Assembly (NCBI GenBank): GCA_004144345.1
Contig: SEEL01000021.1
Location: 1-59,712 of the forward strand
Source: Hyphomicrobiales bacterium
GTDB taxonomy: Bacteria; Pseudomonadota; Alphaproteobacteria; Rhizobiales; Devosiaceae
Length of the DNA stretch: 59,712 nt
Direction of reading: 5' to 3'
The position numbers were made by a program, and so were the translations under genes. Under the pieces are notes generated by a model. That model did not search any database. It saw only the letters and a program-made list of their open reading frames with translations, and was not told the origin of the DNA. Numbering within the stretch: the stretch's first letter is position 1; each line of letters begins with the position of its first letter. Shown here piece after piece: positions 42,212-53,640 of the stretch.

Positions 42212-44576
42212 AGGGCACCCAGACGTTCTTGACCTGCGTGGCGCGCTTGAGGAAATAGTCGCCCTCGAACTTCGCCTTGTCGCTGAGGTCGTAATAGAGC
42301 CCGCGCGACGTCCAGGTCTGCTTGAGATTGCCGGTCGAGGCTTTCTCGACCATCTGCGAGGTCGCCGCATCGCCGGCGAACCACAGCGCATCGACGCCAT
42401 CATGCTCGGCCAGCGTCTTCGCCAGCACGGCAGACGGCCCGGTGACGATGTTGATCACACCCGACGGCACGTCCGAGGTTTCGATCACCTGGTAGAGGTC
42501 GGTCACCGACAGCGGCGAGCGCTCGGATGGCACCAGTACCACCGGATTGCCCATCGCCAGCGCCGGGGCGAGCAGCGCAATCGAGCCCAGCAGCGGCCGG
42601 CTCGGCGGCGCGACGATGCCCATCACGCCGATCGGCTCGACCATCGCAATGGCCACCGTGCGGCTCGGCGGATTGTGCACCGCGCCATCATATTTGTCGG
42701 CCCAGCCGGCAAAGGCGAACAGCCGCTCGACGGCGGCCGCGACTTCCTTCTGTGCCGAGGCGATCGACTCGCCGGTCTGTGCCCTGAGGCGCTTCGCGAA
42801 TTCGTCGGAACGATATTCCAGATTTTCGGCAAGGAAGTAGAGGATCTGCGCCCGGTTGTGGGCGGTCGTCGAGCCCCAACCCAGCGCGCCGCGCGCCGCT
42901 TCCACGGCGTTGCGGATATCCTTGCGATTGCCGTCGCCGACTTCGCCGACGATCTCGCCCGCTGGCGACAGCACGGCGCGCGAATAGCCGCTGTCGGGCC
43001 GCGCCTGCTTGCCACCGATATACATCTTGGCGGTCTGGTCGATGCCGCCGACCTCATCCTGAGGCGCCGCCGCAGGCGGCCTCGAAGGAGCCGCGAACGG
43101 CTTCAGCTCTTTTTCCCATTTCGGCTTGAGGTAGGCGGCCATGCCTTCCTTGCCGCCTTCGCGGCCGAAGCCACTTTCCTTGTAGCCGCCGAAGCCGACG
43201 GCCGCGTCGAAATTGTTGGTGCCGTTGATCCACACGACGCCGGCCTTGATCTTGGGCGCAATATCGAGCGCAAGATTGATGTTCTCGCTCCAGATCGTCG
43301 CCGCGAGGCCGTATTTCGTGTTGTTGGCCAGCGCCACCGCCTCCTCCGGCGTGCGGAAGCTCATCGCCACCAGCACCGGTCCGAAGATTTCCTCGGCCAC
43401 CACCGAATTGGCGGGCGACACGCCGGTGATCAGCGCCGGCTTCAGGAAGCAGCCGCCCTTGGGCAGATCCATATCCGGCTCATAGAGCTGCCCGCCCTCG
43501 GCGACGCCCTTCTTGACCAGATCGCGCACCCGCTCGACCTGCACCGGCGCGACCAGCGCGCCGATATCGACCGCCTTGTCCAGCGGATCGCCGACACGCA
43601 ACGTCGCCATGCGCTTCTTCAGCTTGGCGATAAAACGCTCTTCTACCGATTCCTGCACCAGGAGGCGCGAGCCGGCGCAGCAGACCTGCCCCTGGTTGAA
43701 CCAGATGGCGTCCACCAGCCCCTCGATGGCGCTGTCGAGATCGGCATCGTCAAACACGATGTAGGGCGACTTGCCACCGAGCTCGAGGCTCAGGCCCTTG
43801 CCGCTGCCCGCCGTCGCGGCGCGGATGATCTTGCCGACTTCTGTGGAGCCGGTGAAAGCGATCTTGTCCACATCGGGATGGTTGACGATCGCGGCGCCGG
43901 TGTCGCCCTGCCCGGTGATGATATTGACCACACCCGGCGGCAGCTTTGCCTTCTCGACGATCTCGGCAAACAGCAGCGCCGTCAGCGAGGTAAACTCGGC
44001 CGGCTTCAGCACAACGGTATTGCCCGCGGCCAGCGCCGGGGCGATCTTCCAGGCCAGCATCAGCAGCGGAAAATTCCACGGAATGATCTGCCCGCACACG
44101 CCATAAGGCGTCATGCCGGGAAATTCGCGGTCGAGATGCTGGGCCCAGCCGGCATGATGGTAGAAATGCCGGGCGACGAGCGGAATATCGATGTCGCGGC
44201 TCTCGCGGATGGGCTTGCCATTGTCCATGCTCTCGAGCACCGCGAACAGGCGCGAATGCTTCTGCACCAGCCGCGCAATGGCATAGAGATATTTGCCGCG
44301 CTCATAGCCCGAGAGCGCGCTCCACGCCGGGAACGCCGCCCGCGCTGCCTTCACCGCCTTGTCGACATCGGCGCTCGTGCCATCGGTGATGTCAGCCAGC
44401 TTCTTGCCGCTCGCCGGATTGTCGGACGCAAAGGTCTTCCCCGGCTTGGTCCACTTGCCATTGATGAAATGCCCGAACTTGCCGCCTTTGCCCGCCAGCC
44501 AAGCCAGCGCCGGCTCGGCACTCTCGGGCGCCGGACCATAATCGAGGCTTTCGAAGATTTCGGCGATCTTGTTCAT
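42201..44576 (-). CDS. Two-domain aldehyde dehydrogenase (ALDH16-like)
   Basis: A 791-residue protein with two ALDH folds in tandem. Residues 1-490 form a full ALDH: base E265 in LELGGKSP, nucleophile C299 in NQGQVCCAGSR, and PWNFPLLMLAWK for NAD binding. Residues about 515-791 repeat an ALDH N-domain (GVMGIVAPPSRPLLGSIAL) without a second catalytic cysteine region. This architecture is that of ALDH16. Placed right after deoC, it could oxidise the acetaldehyde DeoC releases. GGGAGG precedes the ATG. Confidence 0.9.
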   Translation of the reverse strand: MNKIAEIFESLDYGPAPESAEPALAWLAGKGGKFGHFINGKWTKPGKTFASDNPASGKKLADITDGTSADVDKAVKAARAAFPAWSALSGYERGKYLYAIARLVQKHSRLFAVLESMDNGKPIRESRDIDIPLVARHFYHHAGWAQHLDREFPGMTPYGVCGQIIPWNFPLLMLAWKIAPALAAGNTVVLKPAEFTSLTALLFAEIVEKAKLPPGVVNIITGQGDTGAAIVNHPDVDKIAFTGSTEVGKIIRAATAGSGKGLSLELGGKSPYIVFDDADLDSAIEGLVDAIWFNQGQVCCAGSRLLVQESVEERFIAKLKKRMATLRVGDPLDKAVDIGALVAPVQVERVRDLVKKGVAEGGQLYEPDMDLPKGGCFLKPALITGVSPANSVVAEEIFGPVLVAMSFRTPEEAVALANNTKYGLAATIWSENINLALDIAPKIKAGVVWINGTNNFDAAVGFGGYKESGFGREGGKEGMAAYLKPKWEKELKPFAAPSRPPAAAPQDEVGGIDQTAKMYIGGKQARPDSGYSRAVLSPAGEIVGEVGDGNRKDIRNAVEAARGALGWGSTTAHNRAQILYFLAENLEYRSDEFAKRLRAQTGESIASAQKEVAAAVERLFAFAGWADKYDGAVHNPPSRTVAIAMVEPIGVMGIVAPPSRPLLGSIALLAPALAMGNPVVLVPSERSPLSVTDLYQVIETSDVPSGVINIVTGPSAVLAKTLAEHDGVDALWFAGDAATSQMVEKASTGNLKQTWTSRGLYYDLSDKAKFEGDYFLKRATQVKNVWVPYGA

Positions 44577-44635
44577 GTCGTTCCTCCCGCGGCCGCCGCC
44601 GCGTCATCCCCGTTGGCAAAGCCAGGGGCAGAAAA

Positions 44636-45643
44636 TCAGACCATCGGCATCCGGTAGTCGGCCGCATAGTGGCCGGTCAGCGAATGTTCGAGCTGGCGTT
44701 CGATGTCGGTCAGCAGGCTCGACGCGCCGAAGCGGAACAGATGCGGCTCCAGCCAGTGGGTACCGAGCTCTTCCTTCATCAGCGCCATGTAGTCGAGCGC
44801 CGTTTTAGCCGTCGCAATGCCGCCTGCCGGCTTGTAGCCGATCTCGATGCCCGTCTCTTCATGGAACCAGCGGATCATGCGGACCATCGACAGCGAGGTC
44901 TGGAGATTGGCGTTGACCTTCTCCTTGCCCGTCGAGGTCTTGATGAAATCGGCGCCGGCGAGCATGCAGACCAGCGAGGCTTTCGCGACATTGGTCTGCG
45001 TCGCCAGTTCGCCGGTGCCGAGGATGGTCTTGATATGGGCGTCGCCGCAAGCCTTCCGCATGGCGCTCACTTCGTCATAGAGCGCCTGCCAGTCGCCGCG
45101 CAGCACCATGCCGCGCTCGATGACGATGTCGATCTCATTGGCGCCATCGGCGACCGAGGCTTCGATCTCGGCAAGCCGCGTCGAGAGCGGCGCAAGCCCA
45201 TGCGGGAACGCCGTCGAGACCGCCGCCACATTGATGCCGGTGCCCTTGAGCGCATCTACCGCGGTCTTGACGAACGCATGATAGACGCACACCGCCGCCG
45301 GCATCACCTTGAGGTCGCCGACGCCGAGCCCGTCGAGAATGTCCTGCCGCACCGGATGGCGCGCCTTGGCGCAGAGCCGTTCGACGCGGCCGGGCGTGTC
45401 GTCGCTGTTGAGCGTCGTCAGATCCATCAGCGTGATGGCCTTGAGCAGCCAGGCGGTCTGCCAGTCCTTCTTGACCGTGCGGCGCGTGCCGATGGTGGCG
45501 GCGCGGCGCTCCAGCGCCGAGCGGTTCATCCGGACGCGGCCGACCCAGTCGAGGTCGAGCGGGAAGCCCGGGTTACGGTCCGGCGCCTTGCCCTTGGGCG
45601 CAACTGTGTCCGATGCGGGACGGTCGACAACGCGTAGACTCAT
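44636..45643 (-). CDS. deoC: Deoxyribose-phosphate aldolase
   Basis: A 335-residue class I aldolase that cleaves deoxyribose 5-phosphate to acetaldehyde and glyceraldehyde 3-phosphate. The Schiff-base lysine is in GADFIKTSTGK and the second lysine in IGYKPAGGI; the N-terminal LTTLNSDDTPGRV segment is of the longer DeoC type. The start at 45643 overlaps the phosphorylase stop (ATGA) and has GGAGG upstream. Longer readings upstream lie inside the phosphorylase gene. Confidence 0.96.
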   Translation of the reverse strand: MSLRVVDRPASDTVAPKGKAPDRNPGFPLDLDWVGRVRMNRSALERRAATIGTRRTVKKDWQTAWLLKAITLMDLTTLNSDDTPGRVERLCAKARHPVRQDILDGLGVGDLKVMPAAVCVYHAFVKTAVDALKGTGINVAAVSTAFPHGLAPLSTRLAEIEASVADGANEIDIVIERGMVLRGDWQALYDEVSAMRKACGDAHIKTILGTGELATQTNVAKASLVCMLAGADFIKTSTGKEKVNANLQTSLSMVRMIRWFHEETGIEIGYKPAGGIATAKTALDYMALMKEELGTHWLEPHLFRFGASSLLTDIERQLEHSLTGHYAADYRMPMV

Positions 45644-46434
45644 ATCGCCTCCAATAGCGCCGGGATCAGCCGCTTCAGCTTTTCGGCGCCCTGCACGGCC
45701 ATGGTTTTTGTGTGCTCGTGCGAAATGTTCTCGTCCGACAGGCCGGCGCCCATATTGGTGATCGACGAGCAGGCCCAGACCTTTAGCCCCAGCATGCGCG
45801 CGAGGATCACTTCCGGGGCCGTCGACATGCCCACCGCATTGGCGCCGAGCCGGATCGCCATCTGGATTTCGGCGACCGTCTCGAAGCTGGGGCCAGAATA
45901 CCAAAGATAGATGCCCTCCTTCAACGCAATGGCGAGGCGGGCACCTATCGCGTGTGCCAACGACCTGAGGGCGGGGTCGTAGGCGTTGACCATGTTAACG
46001 AAGCGCTTGTCGCTCGGTTCCCCGATCAGCGGGTTCATGCCGGCATAATTGATGTGATCGCTGATCAGCATCAGATCGCCGGGCCTTGTGTCCTGTTCGA
46101 GCGAGCCGGCCGAATTGGTCAGCAGCAGCGTCGTCGCGCCAAGATCGGCCATGGTCTCGAGCGCCACGCGCATCGCATCGGCATTGCCGTTCTCGTAATA
46201 ATGCTCGCGCCCGGTCAGCACCGCGATGCGCTTGCCGCCCAGCGTGCCGATCAGCAGGTCGCGCCCGTGGCCGCTCACCTTGCCGCCGGGAAAGCCCTTC
46301 AGCTCCTCATAGGGGATGGTGACCTTGTCGCCGAGCAGATCGCCGATGGCGCTGAGGCCGGAGCCCAGCACCAGTGCCGCGCTGATCGGGGTGGTGCCGG
46401 CGATCTTGCGGATGGTCTTGGCGGCCTTGGTCAT
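45640..46434 (-). CDS. Purine-nucleoside phosphorylase (trimeric type)
   Basis: A 264-residue phosphorylase splitting purine nucleosides to base and (deoxy)ribose 1-phosphate. GSGLSAIGDLL binds phosphate, GREHYYENG and TLLLTNSAGSLEQDTRPGD are family motifs, and SITNMGAGLS contains the Asn that favours 6-oxopurines. It overlaps cdd by four bases upstream and deoC by four bases downstream, so these three are translated as a coupled set. Confidence 0.94.
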   Translation of the reverse strand: MTKAAKTIRKIAGTTPISAALVLGSGLSAIGDLLGDKVTIPYEELKGFPGGKVSGHGRDLLIGTLGGKRIAVLTGREHYYENGNADAMRVALETMADLGATTLLLTNSAGSLEQDTRPGDLMLISDHINYAGMNPLIGEPSDKRFVNMVNAYDPALRSLAHAIGARLAIALKEGIYLWYSGPSFETVAEIQMAIRLGANAVGMSTAPEVILARMLGLKVWACSSITNMGAGLSDENISHEHTKTMAVQGAEKLKRLIPALLEAI

Positions 46435-46832
46435 TTCGGTAGATATTCCGGCCCGAACGAATAGGGCAGCAATTGCGCGATGGTCTGGTGCAGCGGCTCG
46501 CCCTCGACGCCGTGGCTGATCACCACCACGTCCTGGTCGGCGAATTCACGGATCCGCTGGCGGCAACCGCCGCAGGGCGTCACCGGCGCGCTGCCCGGCC
46601 CCGTCGTATAGACGCGCCTGATCCGCTTGCCGCCGCCCGCCAGCATCGCGGCGATGGCCGAGGGCTCGGCGCAATTGCCGATCGGATAGGCGGCGTTCTC
46701 GACATTGCAGCCGACATAGATCTTGCCGTCCTCGGCGAGGATCGCGGTGCCCACGCTGAAGCGCGAATAGGGTGCATAGGCTTTCGCGCGTACCGCTTCG
46801 GCAGCGGCGAACAGTTCGGCATCTGTGGCCAT
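46431..46832 (-). CDS. cdd: Cytidine deaminase
   Basis: A 133-residue zinc enzyme converting cytidine and deoxycytidine to uridine forms. The substrate and zinc motifs are VGCNVENAAYPIGNCAEPSAI, broken here as NVENAAYP plus CAE, and PCGGCRQ with two more zinc cysteines. The homotetrameric short type is implied by its length. It links cytidine import to the phosphorylases and Upp encoded nearby. Confidence 0.96.
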   Translation of the reverse strand: MATDAELFAAAEAVRAKAYAPYSRFSVGTAILAEDGKIYVGCNVENAAYPIGNCAEPSAIAAMLAGGGKRIRRVYTTGPGSAPVTPCGGCRQRIREFADQDVVVISHGVEGEPLHQTIAQLLPYSFGPEYLPK

Positions 46833-46835
46833 GAG

Positions 46836-47804
46836 CTAGCGCTCCTTGGTGTAGGGAATGCCCGAGGCTTTCGGCGCGATGGCGCGGCCGATGAAGCCGG
46901 CGAGCAGGATCACCGTGAGGATATAGGGCAGCATCTGGATGAACTGCACCGGCACCTCGCCCACGATGGGGAACTGCACGCCTTGGATGCGCAGCTGCAC
47001 CGCGTCGAGGAAGCCGAACATCAAACATACCAGCAACGCCGGACCCGGCCGCCATTTGGCGAAGATGAGCGCCGCCAGCGCGATATAGCCGCGGCCCGCC
47101 GACATGTTGTTGTTGAAGCCCGCCGATTGCGCGATCGACAGATACGTGCCGCCGATGCCGACCAGCACCGCGGTGATGATCAGCGCCTGGTAGCGCAGCG
47201 CGGTCACCGAAATGCCGGCCGTGTCGATGGCCTTGGGGTTCTCGCCCACAGCACGCAGGCGGAGGCCGAAGCGCGTGCGGAACAGCACCCAGGCCGTGAT
47301 CGGCACCGCGAGGAAGGCGAAATAGGTGATGATGTTGTGGCCCGAGATCAGCTCCCAGTAGATCTGGCCGATGACGGGGACTTCCTTCAGCTCATTGGCG
47401 AAGGGCAGCGTGATCGGGCTGAAGCGCTGGTCGCCTGATAGCTGCGGGGTATAGCCGCCGCGCTTGAACCAGCTCTGGCCGAGGAACGTCGTGAGGCCCG
47501 CCGCGAGGAAGTTGAGCGCCACGCCCGAGATCGTCTGGTTGCCCTTCAGGTTGATTGAGGCGAGACCGTGGATGGCGGAGAACAGGAATGCCGCGCCAAT
47601 GCCGGCGCAGAGCCCGGCCCAGGCCGAACCGGTAACGGCCGACATCGCCGCCGCGGCGAAGGCCGAGGCCAGCAGCTTGCCCTCGAGGCCGATATCGACA
47701 ATGCCGGCGCGCTCGGAAAACAGGCCCGCGAGGCAGGCGAGGATCAGCGGGATCGCCAGCCGGACGGTCGAGTCGAGGATGAGGGTGATGTCGACGAGAT
47801 TCAT
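46836..47804 (-). CDS. Nucleoside ABC transporter permease 2
   Basis: A 322-residue BPD-type permease with about nine helices and the branched-chain/sugar permease loop GENPKAIDTAGISV that contacts the ATPase, then a GAxLAI-like C-terminal part. It overlaps the first permease gene by four bases. With the BMP-type binding protein it matches nucleoside importers of the NupABC/BmpA type. Confidence 0.9.
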   Translation of the reverse strand: MNLVDITLILDSTVRLAIPLILACLAGLFSERAGIVDIGLEGKLLASAFAAAAMSAVTGSAWAGLCAGIGAAFLFSAIHGLASINLKGNQTISGVALNFLAAGLTTFLGQSWFKRGGYTPQLSGDQRFSPITLPFANELKEVPVIGQIYWELISGHNIITYFAFLAVPITAWVLFRTRFGLRLRAVGENPKAIDTAGISVTALRYQALIITAVLVGIGGTYLSIAQSAGFNNNMSAGRGYIALAALIFAKWRPGPALLVCLMFGFLDAVQLRIQGVQFPIVGEVPVQFIQMLPYILTVILLAGFIGRAIAPKASGIPYTKER

Positions 47805-48882
47805 TGCTTGCCTCCCGCCGGGGCCGAGAACAGTCGCGCCAGCGGCGCCCGCAGCATGTCGCCCATGGCGCCCGTGAACAGGATCACCAGCGCCTGCAGC
47901 GTAACGATCATTTCGCGCGTGATGCCGGGCATCTGGAACGCCAGTTCCTGGCCGCCCTGGTAGAGCACGCCGAACAGCAGCGCCGACAGGCCCACCCCCA
48001 CCGGATGAGCCCGGCCCATGAAGGCCACCGCGATGCCGACGAAGCCCGCGCCATTGACGAAATTGAGGATCAGGCGGCCCTGCACGCCGCCCACATTGTT
48101 GACCGCGACCATGGCAGCGAGCGCACCCGCCATCGCCATCACGATCATGATCATCTTCTGGTTCGAAATGCCGGCATAGTTGGCCGCCGTCGGATTGTGG
48201 CCGAGGGCGCGCACACGATAGCCGAACTTGGTGTGCCAGATCAGCCAGTAGACAAAACCCAGCGCCGCGATGGCGAGGAAGAAGGTGATGTTGACCGGCG
48301 AGTTCTTGAACAGCTCGATGAAGCTGCGCAGCTGCGGCACGCGGGTCAGCGCGTCGAGCGGCGCCGATTCATCGGAGTTGACGCCTGCCGGCTTCAGCAC
48401 GCGCGTGATGAGGAAGCTCATCAGCGAGGCGGCGATGAAGTTGAACAGGATCGTGGTGATCACGATGTGGCTGCCGCGCTTGGCCTGCAGATAGCCCGGC
48501 ACGAACGCCCAGGCCGCGCCGAACGCGGCGCCGCAGATGATCATCAGCGGGAACACGAACATCCAGCTCACGCCATTGAGCGCGAGGCCGATCAGGATCA
48601 CGCCGAGGCCGCCAATATAGGCCTGGCCCTCGGGTCCGATGTTGAACAGGCCGGCGTGATAGGCCAGCGACACGGCAAGGCCGGCGAAGATGAAGTCGGT
48701 CGTATAATAGAGCGTGTAGCCGAAGCCCGAGCCATAGCCGAAGGCGCCATAGAGCATGATGCCAACGGCCTGCAGCGGGTTCTGCCCCACCGCCAGCACG
48801 ATCAGGCCGCCCACCAGGAACGCCAGCACCACATTGAGCACGGGCAGCAAGAGGATATCGACCCAGCGGGGAAGCGCGCGCA

Positions 48883-48883
<1 letters not shown>
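47801..48883 (-). CDS. Nucleoside ABC transporter permease 1
   Basis: A 360-residue integral membrane permease with about ten helices and the coupling loop ALGHNPTAANYAGISNQKM. It starts on the last base of the ATPase gene stop. It pairs with the second permease as the heterodimeric channel. Confidence 0.9.
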
Positions 48884-50535
<1,652 letters not shown>

Positions 50536-50562
50536 GATGGCGAGTCCAAACCTCGTCTAGAA

Positions 50563-51564
50563 TTAAGCCGGGCAGTTCTTGTCCGTGCGGAAGTCGTGCA
50601 CCACGACGGCGCCCGAAACGATATCCGCGGTCGCCTTGTCCACAGCTGCCTTCATTTCCGGCGTGATCAGCGGCGCGTTGTTGTCGTCGAACGCGGCGCC
50701 AACGCCTTCCTCGGCGAGGCCGAGAACGATCAGACCCGGCGTCCAGGTGCCGTTCTTTTCGTCATTCATGGCATTGTAGGTGGCGACGTCGACGCGCTTG
50801 AGCATCGAGGTCAGCACATTGCCCGGGTGCAGGTGGTTCTGGTTGGAGTCGACGCCGATGCCGAACTTGCCGGCATCCGCGGCAGCCTGCAGCACGCCGG
50901 CGCCCGAACCGCCCGACACCTGGTAGATCACGTCCACGCCCTGGTCGAGCTGGGACTTGGCGACTTCGGTGGCCTTCACCGGGTCGTTGAAGGCTTCAAA
51001 GCCGGTGCCGACATAGGTCTCGAGCACTTCGATACCCGGATTCACCGACTTGGCGCCCTGCTTGTAACCGCAGGCAAAGGCTTCGAGCAGGTCGAAGTTG
51101 AAGGCCGGCACGACGCCGATCTTGCCCGATTCCGACTTCATGGCGGCAAGGATGCCGACGAGGTAGGAACCTTCCTGCTCCTTGAACACGACCGAGCGGA
51201 CGTTCGGCAGGTCAACGACCGTGTCGATGATGGTGAACTTGGTGTCCGGGAATTCCGGCGCGACGGTCTTCAGCGCGGTTTCCCACGAGAAGCCGGGCAG
51301 CACGATCGGCGAGTTGCCGCGCGAGGCGAACTGGCGGATCGCCTGCTCGCGCATCGCGTCGCCCGAGATTTCGAGGTCCTGGTACGCGCCGCCTTCGGCC
51401 TTGAACTTCTCGGCGCCGTTATAAGCGGCTTCGTTGAAGGATTTGTCGAACTTGCCGCCGCCGTCATAGATCAGCGCGGCATCGGCAAAAGCCGCGCCGG
51501 CGAGGAGCGCGACGCCGGCAACACCGGTAGCCAAAGCGGCGAGGTGCCGTTTGAAGTTGGTCAT
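50563..51564 (-). CDS. BMP-family nucleoside-binding periplasmic protein
   Basis: A 333-residue periplasmic binding protein of the Med/BMP (PnrA) family. The signal peptide ends AFA before DAALIYDGGGKFDKSFN; the family motifs IVLPGFSWETAL, LVGILAAMKSESGKIG and IYQVSGGSGAGVLQAA are clear. There is no lipobox, so it should be soluble. It is the first gene of the nine-gene nucleoside operon. The start at 51564 has GGGAGA upstream. Confidence 0.94.
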   Translation of the reverse strand: MTNFKRHLAALATGVAGVALLAGAAFADAALIYDGGGKFDKSFNEAAYNGAEKFKAEGGAYQDLEISGDAMREQAIRQFASRGNSPIVLPGFSWETALKTVAPEFPDTKFTIIDTVVDLPNVRSVVFKEQEGSYLVGILAAMKSESGKIGVVPAFNFDLLEAFACGYKQGAKSVNPGIEVLETYVGTGFEAFNDPVKATEVAKSQLDQGVDVIYQVSGGSGAGVLQAAADAGKFGIGVDSNQNHLHPGNVLTSMLKRVDVATYNAMNDEKNGTWTPGLIVLGLAEEGVGAAFDDNNAPLITPEMKAAVDKATADIVSGAVVVHDFRTDKNCPA

Positions 51565-51676
51565 GAATGTCTCCCTGTTCGCGCAAGGAAGCGGCGTTTG
51601 CCGCGTGACATGCCCTCGCGCGTTGGCATCGGATACAATCGTGCATTTCCCCGCACGGCAAGAGGGAAACCGGCAA

Positions 51677-51698
51677 ATTTTGAACACTTGGTCAAAAT
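51677..51698. promoter_or_regulatory. Palindrome upstream of the nucleoside operon
   Basis: ATTTTGA-N8-TCAAAAT, a perfect 7-bp inverted repeat, lies 113-134 nt before the BMP gene. On the minus strand it overlaps a TTGACC hexamer (51693-51688 region) that could be a -35 box. This would suit a nucleoside-responsive repressor, which is not encoded beside it. Confidence 0.45.
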
Positions 51699-51759
51699 CG
51701 CCACCCCCTACTCACAGGCTAGCGCTATCATGGTGAACGCCGCGCCAGCGGTGCTGCAG

Positions 51760-51820
51760 TCGGGATATCCTCCCTCGCCTGCGAGGGAGGGGGACCGCCA
51801 AAGGCGGTGGTGGGGGCGGC
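51760..51820 (+). repeat. GC-rich mosaic repeat, family A
   Basis: The same framework as 285-348 and 59371-59436: 'tcgggatatcctccc', a short stem-loop (tcgcctgcga), 'gggagggggaccgc', then a second stem-loop ending 'ggtggtgggggcgg'. The altered loop letters keep base pairing. Confidence 0.6.
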
Positions 51821-51835
51821 GCCTAGAGTGGAGCC

Positions 51836-52300
51836 CTACTCCCGTTCCAGTGGCTCCACCACGACGCCCATCTCGCGGCCGATCGATTCAAAGAACCCGT
51901 CGATCAGCTTCTGCGCGGAATTGCCGATCAGCGCCTTGCCCAGCCGCATGATGCCGCCATCCGCCTTGCCGACCGCGTCGAAGGTCAGGATCGTGCCCCT
52001 GGGATCGTCGGCCAGCGTGATGTCGGCGGCGGCCTGCGCCATGCCGAGCATGCCGCCCTTGCCGCGTCCGCTCAGCCGGTAGCGCTCGGCCGGATGTACG
52101 TCACTCAGCTCGAGCTCGCCGGCAAAAACCGGATGCACGATGCCGAGGCTCACCTTGATGCTGAGGTCGAGGCTGGCGGGACCGGTCCAGCCGATCGACT
52201 GGCAGCCCGGAATCACCGCGCCAAGCACCGCTGTGTCGTTCAGCGCCGCCCATACATCTGCCCGTTTTGCGCCGAACAGGTAGCGGCCACCAAAATCCAC
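51836..52300 (-). CDS. CoxG-like SRPBCC domain protein
   Basis: A 154-residue protein with a START/SRPBCC fold of the carbon monoxide dehydrogenase subunit G (CoxG) family: ADVWAALNDTAVLGAVIPGC, then SLDLSIKVSLGIVHPVFAGE, and a C-terminal helix LIGNSAQKLIDGFFESIG. CoxG tethers some molybdenum hydroxylases to the membrane, but no coxMSL genes are present and the fold binds lipids or small hydrophobics in general. The start is a GTG at 52300. Confidence 0.82.
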   Translation of the reverse strand: MDFGGRYLFGAKRADVWAALNDTAVLGAVIPGCQSIGWTGPASLDLSIKVSLGIVHPVFAGELELSDVHPAERYRLSGRGKGGMLGMAQAAADITLADDPRGTILTFDAVGKADGGIMRLGKALIGNSAQKLIDGFFESIGREMGVVVEPLERE

Positions 52301-52443
52301 TGCGCTCAGGCCCTTTCCTTGCGGCTTTTTCGCACCATATGGCGAAAATAGTAACCGGGCGACCTTCGATCAATTGGTCAGGCCGGGAGCGTCACATAAA
52401 TTACCCGGCATACATCCTGCCGATCCAGATAGAGGACGACACA

Positions 52444-53631
52444 ATGGCAAACGAGCTCATGGACAAGCCCCTGCAGTATCTCGACAAGGCGGTGGGCGCG
52501 ATTCGCGACCTCGGAATCTGGCCGGAATCCTCTGCCGAGCAGCCGATCACGGGCCTGCTCAACGAAATTACTGCCCTCGACGAGACCAAGGTCATCCTCA
52601 TCGGCCGCACGCTGACCCAGGCGAGCGCCTTCAACGAGGTCGTCCGCTCGCAGGTCGCCGCCATGAATGTCGGCAACCGCTATGAAGAGATCACCAACGG
52701 CTTCAACTCTATCCGCGACGATGCCAAGGGCATGGTCGACCAGCTGGAAGACGGCAAGCTCGACCTGCTCGAGCGCGCCAGCAATGTCTGGATGAAGGTG
52801 TCGCGCGGCGACATCGCCCAGCGCTTCAACAAGATTCGCGACGTCTATATCGACGTCTCCAAGGAGACCAAGAACCAGATCGACCGCGAGCACGTCATCC
52901 TCGAGGCCTATCGCGATTTCCGCGGCGCCCTCAAGGAAGCCGAAGTCATGGCGCTCGAACTGCTCGACGTTGCCAGCAAGGAACTTGAAGGCAAGAAGAA
53001 CGCGCTGCAGGGCGCGACCGATGCCCTCACCGCCTTCACCGAGGGCACGCCGGCCGACCGCGCCCGCCTCGAAATGGGCCGCGACGAGCGCCTGCGTGAC
53101 CTGCAGAACGAAGAGCGCCGCTACCAGATCGCCAAGGATCTGAGCGACAACCTCACCATTTCCTACTCGACCTCCGAAGTGATCATGGCCCGTCTGATGC
53201 AGACGACCAACGCCAAGGAACGCGTCTACCAGCAGTCGGTGTCGTTCTTCTCGACCAACGAGACCGTGTTCACGGCCCTCTCCGCCTCGTTCACGGGCCT
53301 GTTTGGCCTCCATGAATCGACTGAGACGCTCAACGCCATGAAGGAAGGCGTGTCGAAATCGCTCGAAACGCTCAGCGAGATCGGCGGCAAGGTGCAGGAA
53401 GAGGCGCTCAAGGCCGGTTACGGCCCGACCATCCGCGCCGACGCCGTCAAGAAACTGGTCGACTCCGTCGTCAACTTCCAGGAGAAGTCGCGCACCATCA
53501 TCGATGACATGCGCGTCCAGGCGACCAGGAACTCCGCCGAAATCCGCGATGCCGTCGAAGACGGCAAGAAGCGTCTCGCGCAGCTTGCCGCCGAGGGCAA
53601 TGCGCTGCTGCTCGAGACCAAGAGCACCTAA
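52444..53631 (+). CDS. TelA-like coiled-coil protein
   Basis: A 395-residue, largely helical, soluble protein without signal peptide. The overall pattern resembles the TelA/KlaA (toxic anion resistance) family: a long helical body (about 60-270) and a conserved C-terminal part with SVSFFSTNETVFTALSASF and LFGLHESTETLNAMKEG, then RADAVKKLVDSVVNFQEKSR. The start at 52444 has AGAGGA upstream. It is the first of three tightly spaced genes (9 nt, then 1 nt gaps). TelA assignment is by pattern and is moderate. Confidence 0.7.
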   Translation: MANELMDKPLQYLDKAVGAIRDLGIWPESSAEQPITGLLNEITALDETKVILIGRTLTQASAFNEVVRSQVAAMNVGNRYEEITNGFNSIRDDAKGMVDQLEDGKLDLLERASNVWMKVSRGDIAQRFNKIRDVYIDVSKETKNQIDREHVILEAYRDFRGALKEAEVMALELLDVASKELEGKKNALQGATDALTAFTEGTPADRARLEMGRDERLRDLQNEERRYQIAKDLSDNLTISYSTSEVIMARLMQTTNAKERVYQQSVSFFSTNETVFTALSASFTGLFGLHESTETLNAMKEGVSKSLETLSEIGGKVQEEALKAGYGPTIRADAVKKLVDSVVNFQEKSRTIIDDMRVQATRNSAEIRDAVEDGKKRLAQLAAEGNALLLETKST

Positions 53632-53640
53632 AGGACTCCA

